Part shown: one piece after another, positions 35,901 through 47,900 of the stretch | How the letters are laid out: every line of letters starts with the position of its first letter | How positions within the stretch are numbered: the first letter of the stretch is position 1 | Position numbers and translations under genes: made by a program | Assembly: GCA_963971305.1 (NCBI GenBank) | Contig: OZ020307.1 | Location: 59,207,702 to 59,271,701 of the forward strand | Direction: 5' to 3' | Length of the DNA stretch: 64,000 nucleotides | Source of the DNA: Arcuatula senhousia | Taxonomy: Eukaryota > Mollusca > Bivalvia > Mytilida > Mytilidae | Notes under the pieces: model-generated | Told to the model about the DNA's origin: nothing | What the model saw: only the letters and a program-made list of their open reading frames with translations | Databases searched by the model: none

Positions 35901-38900
35901 GTATAACTCCTACAAATAGAATTCAGTGTAAGTATGACAGAAATCTACTGGTCCTAACAGTTTGATTTGGGCAGTTTGGTATAACTCCTCCAAATAAAAT
36001 TCAGTGTAAGTATGACAGAAATCTACAGGTCCTGACAGTTTGATTTGGGCCGTCTGGTATAACTCCTACAAATAGAATTCAGTGCACAAGTATGACAGAA
36101 ATCTACTGGTCCTGACAGTTTGATTTGGGCCGTCTGGTATAACTCCTACAAATAGAATTCAGTGCACAAGTATGACAGAAATCTACTGGTCCTAACAGTT
36201 TGATTTGGGCAGTTTGGTATAACTCCTCCAAATAAAATTCAGTGTAAGTATGACAGAAATCTACAGGTCCTGACAGTTTGATTTGGGCCGTCTGGTATAA
36301 CTCCTACAAATAAAATTCAGTGCACAAGTATGACAGAAATCTACTGGTCCTAACAGTTTGATTTGGGCAGTTTGGTATAACTCCTCCAAATAAAATTCAG
36401 TGTAAGTATGACAGAAATCTACAGGTCCTGACAGTTTGATTTGGGCCGTCTGGTATAACTCCTACAAATAAAATTCAGTGCACAAGTATGACAGAAATCT
36501 ACTGGTCCTGACAGTTTGATTTGGGCCGTCTGGTATAACTCCTACAAATAGAATTCAGTGCACAAGTATGACAGAAATCTACTGGTCCTAACAGTTTGAT
36601 TTGGGCCGTCTGGTATAACTCCTACAAATAAAATTCAGTGCACAAGTATGACAGAAATCTACTGGTCCTGACAGTTTGATTTGGGCCGTTTGGTATAACT
36701 CCTCCAAATAAAATTCAGTGCACAAGTATGACAGAAATCTACAGGTCCTGACAGTTTGATTTGGGCCGATTGGTATAACTCCTACAAAAATAAAATCATA
36801 GTAAGTACGACAGAAATCTACTGGTCCTGACAGTTTGATTTGGGCCGTTTGGTATAACTCCTACAAAAATAAAATCATAGTAAGTACGACAGAAATCTAC
36901 TGGTCCTGACAGTTTGATTTGGGCCGTTTGGTATAACTCCTACAAATAAAATTCAGTGCACAAGTACAACAGAAATCTACTGGTCCTGAAAGTTTGATTT
37001 GGGCCGATTGGTATAACTCCTACAAAAATAAAATCATAGTAAGTACGACAGAAATCTACTGGTCCTGACAGTTTGATTTGGGCCGTCTGGTATAACTCCT
37101 ACAAAAATAAAATTCAGTGTAAGTATGACAGAAATCTACTGGTCCTGACAGTTTGATTTGGGCCGTCTGGTATAACTCCTACAAAAATAAAATTCAGTGG
37201 AAGTAAGACAGAAATCTACTGGTCCTGATAGTTTGATTTGGGCCGTCTGGTATAACTCCTACAAAAATAAAATTCAGTGTAAGTATGACAGAAATCTACT
37301 GGTCCTGACAGTTTGATTTGGGCCGTTTGGTATAACTCCTACAAAAATAAAATCATAGTAAGTACGACAGAAATCTACTGGTCCTGACAGTTTGATTTGG
37401 GCCGTTTGGTATAACTCCTACAAATAAAATTCAGTGCACAAGTACAACAGAAATCTACTGGTCCTGAAAGTTTGATTTGGGCCGATTGGTATAACTCCTA
37501 CAAAAATAAAATCATAGTAAGTACGACAGAAATCTACTGGTCCTGACAGTTTGATTTGGGCCGTCTGGTATAACTCCTACAAAAATAAAATTCAGTGTAA
37601 GTATGACAGAAATCTACTGGTCCTGACAGTTTGATTTGGGCCGTCTGGTATAACTCCTACAAAAATAAAATTCAGTGTAAGTATGACAGAAATCTACTGG
37701 TCCTGATAGTTTGATTTGGGCCGTCTGGTATAACTCCTACAAAAATAAAATTCAGTGTAAGTATGACAGAAATCTACTGGTCCTGACAGTTTGATTTGGG
37801 CCGTTTGGTATAACTCCTACAAAAATAAAATCATAGTAAGTACGACAGAAATCTACTGGTCCTGACAGTTTGATTTGGGCCGTTTGGTATAACTCCTACA
37901 AATAAAATTCAGTGCACAAGTACAACAGAAATCTACTGGTCCTGAAAGTTTGATTTGGGCCGATTGGTATAACTCCTACAAAAATAAAATCATAGTAAGT
38001 ACGACAGAAATCTACTGGTCCTGACAGTTTGATTTGGGCCGTCTGGTATAACTCCTACAAAAATAAAATTCAGTGTAAGTATGACAGAAATCTACTGGTC
38101 CTGACAGTTTGATTTGGGCCGTCTGGTATAACTCTTACAAAATAAATTCAGTGTAAGTATGACAGAAATCTACCGGCCCTGACAGTTTGATTTGGGCCGA
38201 TTGGTATAACTCCTACAAAAATAAAATCATAGTAAGTACGACAGAAATCTACTGGTCCTGACAGTTTGATTTGGGCCGTTTGGTATAACTCCTACAAATA
38301 AAATTCAGTGCACAAGTATGACAGAAATCTACTGGTCCTGACAGTTTGATTTGGGCCGTCTGGTATAACTCCTACAAAAATAAAATTCAGTGTAAGTATG
38401 ACAGAAATCTACTGGTCCTGACAGTTTGATTTGGGCCGTCTGGTATAACTCCTACAAAAATAAAATTCAGTGGAAGTAAGACAGAAATCTACTGGTCCTG
38501 ATAGTTTGATTTGGGCCGTCTGGTATAACTCCTACAAAAATAAAATTCAGTGTAAGTATGACAGAAATCTACTGGTCCTGACAGTTTGATTTGGGCCGTT
38601 TGGTATAACTCCTACAAAAATAAAATCATAGTAAGTACGACAGAAATCTACTGGTCCTGACAGTTTGATTTGGGCCGTTTGGTATAACTCCTACAAATAA
38701 AATTCAGTGCACAAGTACAACAGAAATCTACTGGTCCTGACAGTTTGATTTGGGCTGTTTGGTATAACTCCTACAAAGTAAATTCAGTGTAAGTACGACA
38801 GAAATCTACTGGTTCTGATAGTTTGAATTTAGCTGTCTCTTTGAGAAAAAAAAAATTATGTAAGGCCATACAAAATTAAATTTTAGCTTCTCAGGTCATT

Positions 38901-41900
38901 TTTATCAAAAACAGATGATGCAGGGAGGCTTCTAATTTATTTTTTTATTGGTCAATAAAATGGATGAGGCAACTTTTAACATTGTTAACAAAAAAAGTGA
39001 TGAGGCAGATAATTTATATTTTTATTTTATAAAATAGCAATAACAAGGGACAATGAGGCTGCCTCAGAACAGATGAGGAATGGGACAAGAGAAGCTAAAT
39101 ATTTTTTTTTTGCCTAAATATGTTATTATTATCCCCTTTTTAGTTAATCTGTCTCTGTGTAATAGATCTATTCTCATAAGGTAACAAATATCAAGTAGCA
39201 AGTTAATAACTATAGAATATATTCAATTTCAATTTCAGCTTAAGTGATACAAAATAAGACCTACCATAGCCTTTTTGTACTGATTTTCACCTATAATCCT
39301 GGTGCTCTCAAACATGTCCTTTCCTGGACCAAAAGCTACACACATTTCATTCTGAAAGCAAGAAACAAATCAGATGTATACAATGTATTTGTAATATGAT
39401 GTCAATAAGTCAATTGGTTTTAGGAGTAAAATCAAGCTATATCATTGGTTCCATCTTTAAGAAAGCAGAGCTCTCAAATATCTACTATGGTTAAACTAAT
39501 AAAATATTTAATAATTATCTTTCCTTTACATATACCTTCAATTTTCTTGTCAAAAACAAGAACTAACCTTGTTCCAAGACAAAAATGTGTGTGATATCAT
39601 TTTAGAATGTCTAGTATATAATCAAACAATGTTACTGTAATTTCATTTTTGATGTATACATATTTTCCATAGCCATAAAAGATGAACCCTGGTAAGAAAC
39701 TGTGAAAAATTCTGTACTCATCACTTAATGTGATTTCATTATATTTCTTGTGGTATTAATTTTTGTGGTTTTTGTGTGCGAACCCAAGAAAGTTGAATCC
39801 AGACAAAAAGGAAATTCAACATTGCATACTGTAGACTTCAGAACCACAAATCCGCGAACCATTGAACTGTAACTTGTTTATCAATCCACGTGACGGAAAT
39901 AAAAGAATGCACAGTATATCATTATTATTTCATACCCTGCCATTACAGGTGCTATGTACTGGATCACATGGTTTTCCTGTGTCTAAACATTTAGGTCCAG
40001 CTGTATTGGGTGATACATCTCCTTCATTAGCCTGGGCAAAGGCAGCTACAAATTTTCCTGATTCCTAAAAACACAAGAAAAATGCATACTAAAGAACAAA
40101 ATTTGATTCCCATCTAATAATTAAATTTGCAATGATTTCAATAATGAATGCTAAAATTACCAATTCATAAAGCCACAAATATGCATCTATTCAAAGTCAA
40201 TGAAAATTGATTCCTACAAACTTAAGTATTTTGACAACTTTTAATGAATTTTTATATTCTTAGGCTAGCAAATATGCATTAAAAAAATCACAAGACGCAT
40301 AATCACACGAAAGAAAAGTCTCAAAAACTACTAATTGTATCTTCATATTTTTTTGACATAATTTATATCGATCATCATTTGATATATATCCACCAAAAGT
40401 TTTCAATTATAAGGCAAGGTTTAAAGTGCAACTAAAACGTCTATAACAACTTTATTTCATTTCATAGATCTTAATTTTCTCAGATCAATGCAAAAAACCC
40501 GACTTGATTCCGATGACAAATAACAAAGATATTGGCAATTTAGTGTTAATTTCTTAAAATCTCACCTTTATAACTTCCGCTTTCGCGTCACTAATGCCAC
40601 TGACCGTGCTACGTCAGAGGGGGAACCGATTAATTTGTTTACACTTGTTACAATAGCAAACGGTAGTTTATCTTTACAATTTATTAATAATGAAATGATA
40701 ATTAATGCATCCAGAAGTAAAATACATGTATGTGATATAAAACATGTAAAATAAATATTTAATCACTATGTAAAAACTTTATAGATTGTGAAGATGAAAA
40801 AATGATAAAAGAAAATCATAATTAAAAGAAGCCTATTCTTTCAAAAACTTAAAAGTCAGAAATGTGACAGGCCAGTAATGATACTGATCATATTTGAGGT
40901 CTCTCGCATGAAATTTAGCTTTGAGCATATGTGTGTCTATTCAAAATTTCCGTGGCTTTCAGATATTTTCGATGTAACCGACAGGAAGCTAAGACATCAA
41001 TTCACACATTCAACATTATTCCATTGTTTCCTATATTCTAGTATATACAGATTTAGGAGACCATATAGTTTTACTCTTGTCCGTCCGTAATTCCGTCCGT
41101 GCATACGTCTGTAACACTTTTGTTAAGTTCTTGGTGAAGGTTATAACTGTGATACATTTTAAGAACAGGGGCCATCTGTGGCTTCTAGACACATTTTCTA
41201 GTTTAATGTTGGATTTCTAGGAAATTTGACACCAGATGATTTAAAGTTCGTCGGACAATTCATGAAAAAAAGCTTCAAGCGGGCGGAATTTGTATGCCCA
41301 TCAACGAACGTCTTGCGCATATTAGGCCCTGTTCGATTACAAATAATCTGAAACCGGATTGTGAAACCGTCACGTTTGTTTACCCGAATCCGAAACTCGA
41401 TTTTTTTGGTTTTACGAAACCATGAATCTTGCCGCTAAGCAGGATTTCATAGATTCAAGATGGCGGCGAACTCGACCGAATGACCAGAAACCTGTTCAGA
41501 AACAATGCAAAATTGATCATAAGTGTTCCTGCATCCATTTTATATGCACTATTTATACATTCACAGGTCCATGATACATTAAAGCTGTCTTTTGATCTTG
41601 TTTTACATGTTTTTTTGGTTTCAGACCGTGTATTCTCTCTTTGTCACAAGCACTGAGGCGGAGCCGGTCGATACATATTTGATTATTCCACTATTATACT
41701 TATTCTGTTGAAAAAAATGCTAATAAACTAAAAATAAATTGATTACATGTTTTCAGGTGCGTTTGACTTCTGTGAAATTTTATCAAAAATCTAATTCCTT
41801 GATTAGCCTATTTCGACGGTCCACTTTTTAACAAAATATTACGAACTTTCAATAAAAACTTCATTTATTAATTAATACAAAGCTGCTTAAAGTTATCCTA

Positions 41901-44900
41901 TTTTTTTTTATAGTTTACTTCCATATTATGGCTTGAGTTGAACCTTAAAATCTTCTTTAATTTCAGAAGTTGTCTTCATCTTTTCATTTAACATGTGAAA
42001 TCAAACTCAATATCCCGGAGCAGCAAACCATATTGTATCCACAAAAATGAATGTTTAGTATTTGTCTTTTACAGATATAAGAATGTCTTGTTTGTATGCT
42101 CAAATGATTAGCATACACGTTGTCTGTATAGTTATGGTTTATTCCCGGGTTTATTACCAGTATAATCATATTAGGTCACTGTTACCAGCTTTGATAGTTT
42201 AATGAAAAACACTGAGATATCAGAGATAGTGGATCACAACCACTTCAAAGCAGCAGTTCTGGTGTTGTTTTTGTTGTAATTTATTCGTGTAGTCTTATTT
42301 GATTTTATTTTCAATTGTAGCATCATTTAAAATGAACATGACATATAAGACCAAAACTAGTGTGATATCACTACATTTAAGAAGCGCTTGTCCCTAGTCT
42401 GAAATATTTATAAAGGTTTACTTTCTCCAAAATAGAAATGCCGGGAATAGTGGTCTTTTTTGGTTAATCTATCATTGCTATATTTGTTGTAGTACCATTC
42501 AATTTCGTGTATATATAGAGAGAATTAATATTTTTCGTTTTAGATTCTGATAAAATCATAGACAGAGATTAATATAAAGTACATCGGAAACTTTGAAGAG
42601 AAAGTTCAAGAGTACGTGAAACCGCCTAGAGGCAAACGGGTGGATCCGCATAAGTCGGCTCGGGGAATTCAACTTGCCATGTCTGGGCGACGGACGATTG
42701 AGGGAATCATAGTCTTCATGCAGAGCTAGATCAGCAACAGTAATCTATGTCCATCAAAAACTTATAATCTTTTGTAATGACTATAACATACAATAAAGTT
42801 GATACACCCTGGTATATGATGATGTTATACATTTGACTATGTAATCATTTATGGACATTTGAGATTGATTCTCCAAGTTCGGTTTTTTTGTTATTACCTT
42901 TATTAACCATGAATGGTATCCAAGAGTAGACAGAGGTTGTACACACTCTTAGTTATGATATGAAACTCTATACTGGTGCACATTCAGATCCGTTCAAAAT
43001 ATTAAATAGCAGCTTCCAAATAAGTTATTAGAGAGCCGGTGGTGTAGTGGTTAACGCGTCGGGCTACTAACACCGTGGTTCGTGGTTCGATCCTCGTCAG
43101 GGGTGAAAATTTCATGAACCTATTTTCCGACTCTCTCTTGACACCATTTGCGAGGATGGTCTCAAGAACCGATGCTAGTCCTTCGGAAGGGACGAAAAAA
43201 GGTTGTCCTGTGTATGGGAGAGCAATACCCCATGCACGTTAAAAACCCCTTTGTAGAGTTCGATAAGAGTAGGCTCAATGGGGGCCGCTACAAAGGCCAC
43301 ACTCGCAATCTGCTAGCTGGAGAGGGATTAATATAAGCATTAAGCTTGTTTCCCAATCCAGGGTAAATAAATATGTTTAAAGTAAGTTATTTGAATACTG
43401 ATCTTCATATAAGAGAAAAGTAAAGTTTAGATTTGGCAATCGAGCGAGCGCAAATTATGCTTGTATCTTGGTCGCTGATGTTTCTTGTCATATTTTTACT
43501 TGAACTTTATCTATAAAACTGTGGCTTATTCAACATGTTTGTTTTGTTGTTTTTTTTCAAACTTTTTCTTTTCATTCAATTCTCGACATCTGTCAATCAT
43601 GTCTAGTGACTTAACTCCGTCATCTAAGCTAAACTTATCGCCCACATTCCAGGTTTTACAGCCTTAAGCGATAAATTCATGAAATATACAAATCTATGAT
43701 GGCATATATACAATTGTTGTTTCAATCGTCTTCCAAAGTCATATGTCTTTCATGTAGATTTCTCTAATAAGAACGGTACAGTAACGTTTTACACTCATAC
43801 TGAATATTTTTGAAACAACACAATAACTTGTAAAGAATCCTCGCATTCATGAATCAGGGGTTTTACTCCCACTTGTTCTTTGTAAATTTGTCAAAATTAC
43901 AAGAAAAAAAATATTTTCACGTTTTGCCTATACAAGACTGATCCAATGCACTGGACCCCAAAGGATGAAAATGCAATAGTATTCGAATATGACGAACATG
44001 GAATAATAAAATAGGGAATAAAAATTATGGTTAATCATTATCAAAAAGTAAATTTTGAAATGCTGTATGCATATTTCATTGAGTAACCTCCCATCAGCAG
44101 CATTTGAAACATAAAGCTAAAAGGAAAAAAATCAAAAGTACAAATCTACATGTGTATGTCTCTTTGTTTTACACAGGGTACACTCGTGGCTATTGTTTGG
44201 TCTGGCAAACTGAAGTCCATTATACATGTGCATTAACAAAGAGATTGTACATAGGTGGACTTATCCTAGTCTGCTAGCTTCCCATTTCTCCTTTTGTTAT
44301 CCCCAATGTCAATGGCCGTACACCGTTATTATTTTACATATAGCCGGTTATACCTCATGATAACAGGGACTATCGTTTACCGCTGCCATTTTGTGACCGC
44401 TGCATTGCAAACTGAAGACAGACAAAAATTACGTCGCACGGTTTATGTTTAAAGTCCTACAGAGATAAAAGTTTGGAGTGGCTTAAATTTATTAGTATTA
44501 ATAATAGCCCCAAATGCGTCTGGATTAAAAAGAATAGGCGGGGTTTTAACGGCTATAGTCCTTTTTTTTTTAACAATGTGTGATTTTTTACATAGTAAAT
44601 GCACTCACAGAATTTTATTCTATCTTCACTTTGCCAGCGTTAATGGTAGCCGAAAATGCCCCCTGGAACATTTGTTGGCTGACAATTTAGAATTTTATAT
44701 GGACGATTTCATAGTTTTGGTGTGGTCCTAAATACAAAAGTGGTGATCCCGGAGTGGGATACTCTGGGAGGATTTTAATCATAATGGTTGTGAAAGAAAC
44801 TAAAGACAATAATATTTTGTAAACCCAGTAATAAGTCACCTTAACATCAACGAAAGTCTGCCCGTTTCATAGCTACAGAATATTTGGAATACTCAACAGG

Positions 44901-47900
44901 TGACTGGTCATGAAACTGTCACATCATTATTTAAAAATCTGAAGCTACTATCAAATGCTACGAAAAACAGCATTTGTACTTATGTTACACAAAATCCTAC
45001 ATAAAAATAAATGACACACTGCTTCCAGACTATATTAGGACAACATCGAGACAGATAAGGCAAACATACCATAGACGATTTGTAAGAGTTGGCTCAACTG
45101 AAGAACAATACAAGAACACTGAGTAACCATTTAAGACTGGAAAATACGACTTGCCACCAAACAAGTCTTGGGCCAATGCAAGACGATAAGCAGTGACCTA
45201 TGGTCATGTTGAAGACTGCTTGCTGTTTCCGTTGTGATTTTTTAAATCACTGTCTGTTTATGTTTGTTGTGTCGCGTACACTCATTCCACATCTCAATAT
45301 CGTCTATTCTAGACATCGAGGACTACGAGTCATTCAAGACCAGAGTCGTAACTCATCTTTAATATCATTTTAGCGTTTTAGTATCAAGGGGGTGTGTTTC
45401 TGAGGGCTGAACACTTCAGTTGGATAGATTTTCAGTTCATTGAATATATGCCTTGAATCCCCTTTCCCTCCTCAATTGCATGTGGGTGCCAATGATCATT
45501 TCCAAACCTTTTCTGCTTTTAACCTTAGTATAACTTTATACACGCACTATTAATAGGAAGTATGTGGAGTAAGGAAAGCCATAGTTTAGATTGTTAATTC
45601 AATAAAAAATCGCACACCCATATTTGACCAAGATTGGTTTTCAAGAGGGATACCTACATTTTGATGTGCTTCACACACCATATTGCTTACAATTTAAGCT
45701 AAATCTTGCTTACCAATCGTGACAATTATTTATTATGACATATTTTTGCAGTCCTTGATCAGGAACTTGAGAAAACGCTTTAGACAAATCAAAATGAAAT
45801 ATTGCGTAAAACTATCAAAAGACCCATGATACAACTCAGTTCAACATACGGAGGCTTTTATAGAGCATATATACATGTATAGCCAAATATTCAAGCAGGC
45901 AAAACCTGTTCTTTAATATATTTCATTGTTTTTATCTAAAAAAAAAACCAAAGCCCCATGTCCCACTAAATCACCGTGGGTATACAGTTTCTTTGTTCAA
46001 TTTCATGAATGGGTGTGTTTTTTAATTACTGGCGGTACCCCTACCACTATACCATAATTCCGATTAAGTGACCCCCCCCCCCCCCCCCACCGTAAGGAAA
46101 ATGAAACTCGGTTAAAAAAAAAGAAAAAAACAATGAAAAACTAAACTTTTCAAACGGCAATGTTGTTAGTCATTTATAAAAGTTGTCTGCCTCAATGGTA
46201 ATAATTTGACCTTAATATTTTTATCAAAAAGAAAATTTAGCGTGATATGAAACAGTGAAACTATAAACGGTTTTTCAATCTGAAATCCGGTTTTAGTTTC
46301 ACTGTTCGATTACTACATAACGGTTTCGCAAAACTGGATTGTAAATCCGGTTTCAGGTTATTGGTAATCGAACAGGGCCTTAGTGTCCGGGGCCGTCTTA
46401 TGTTATAAAAAGTTATGAATACACAATGTGATGTTTTTGTTTATTGTTTACAACTATAATTATTAAAGGTAATAAATAAGCATACTTACATATTTGTGTT
46501 TACTTAGTATTTGCCAAAACCACACAATAGAGAAGTTTTAGAAGAGAAAATCTAAATATGATCTGATGTTATTTTAATAAATACTTTTTACTAATTAAAT
46601 ATATTGAAAAAATTATTTCTGAATTTAAATTTGTTTGTTTGCGGAGGACAACAAAACACGATGCTCTAGGATATGCGTGATGTTTTAACATGTTTTTTTT
46701 ACTGTAAACTTAATAAAATTTTTGATATGAACATTATATGCCAAACACAACAGTATAAAGACATTTATTGCAAATACTGTAGAATCAAGGAATTTATTCA
46801 TTTTATTTCATTTTATTATTTTTCTATTTCAATACGATAATTAAACATAATTTGAGAAGATGCTCGAGTTTAAAAATTGCTTGTCCCCAAATTGTGAATT
46901 GCCCCCCCCCCTACGGTGATATATTGGTAATCTAATTTGGTTTCACTTCACACCTGCGTTTGTTTAATCATACTCAGCATGGGTTATTAAATCAGGTAAT
47001 TATCATGAGGACTGGAATCCTGACACCGGTCTAATTCCGACATAGACCTGCATATTTGACATATATGATTTAAATTAACACTTTGAACAGTAAAGACAAC
47101 ACAACTGTTTAAAATTGATATGTTCCTTTGATTGCATCATGTACGTGTACTGAATGCTGCGGTAAAAACTTTAAATTTTGTACAATATGACAATTATTTG
47201 ATTAAATCATATGATTTAGATTTAACCAAGGAATTCGAGTACTTTAATTCCTTGATTTAACATTTAATACAAATTTTAAAAAGCTCTTAACTTCATTCCT
47301 GTGATGGCCTATCTTTTTAGAATATTATCTGATGTAAAATGTATTGTTAGAATTTGGGAAATGTATAAGCATTCGTTGGGTATTTCCTTAAAATATTTAT
47401 GTAAAAAAATACCACCGAAATTATTTATATTTCATTGCTAATATCTTTAATTCCCCTTTCAAAAACGCATTCCCACTATACTAGCAAACTATCTCGGTTC
47501 CCCCTTGTGCGTCACTTCCGGTAAGCTCGCAAATAATTCTTTTCCGGAAATATCGTTGATTAGATTTTGAAAGGTGCGAAATTTTGCACTTCAAACACTC
47601 ATATCTCCGTTATTTGTCAACGGATTTTGATCGGATTTTTTGCGTTGATCTTAGAAAATTTAAAACTTTTAAATAAAATCAAGTTGTTATGATCGTTTTA
47701 GTTGCACTTTAAAAATTCACAAACAAGATTTCAACGAGACTGAAACCTCAGTAGAATAAATGCTAAAGAAATCAACCAAAATGTTTCAGAGTTAGACATG
47801 TAACAATTTTTATAGGGTGGTTTAGAAGTTATTAGAGAAATAAAGCTACTTTTGGTTTGTTTGTTTTTTTGTTTTGCTGCATGTTTTGTAAAAATCTTAC

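Larger units (their letters stand above)
41325..46379. mobile_element. PIF/Harbinger-type DNA transposon (TTA target duplication)
   Basis: The ends are GGCCCTGTTCGATTAC at 41325 and GTAATCGAACAGGGCC at 46379. The inverted repeat runs about 36 bp with two mismatches, and TTA flanks both sides (41322-41324, 46380-46382). GGCCCTGTTCG-like ends and a 3-bp TWA duplication are typical of PIF/Harbinger. No transposase frame is recognisable, so the copy is non-autonomous or decayed. Subterminal motifs (GTGAAACCG, GTTTCACTG) are also inverted. Confidence 0.82.
40425..47708. mobile_element. TTAA-flanked long-TIR element interrupted by a Harbinger-type element
   Basis: TTAA lies directly outside both ends (40421-40424 and 47709-47712). 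The ends AGTGCAACTAAAACG and CGTTTTAGTTGCACT are perfect inverted repeats, and similarity continues inward for about 250 bp: left CAATGCAAAAAACCCGACTT, GACAAATAACAAAGATAT, ACTTCCGCTT, GGGGGAACCGA; right the reverse of each with changes. Without the nested 5.06 kb element it is about 2.2 kb. I see no transposase gene. Confidence 0.75.

Noticed and set aside
35624..38838. CRISPR-like repeat array
   Set aside because: The unit is about 78 bp with no unique spacers and contains exon coding sequence; the genome is eukaryotic.
43030..43105. Possible tRNA gene (A and B boxes)
   Set aside because: The anticodon and acceptor arms do not fold, and it is the head of a SINE with target duplications.
43148..43336. 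62-codon open frame
   Set aside because: It lies entirely in the SINE body.
46072..46089. Long poly-C run as a regulatory feature
   Set aside because: Plain homopolymer, also prone to sequencing error.
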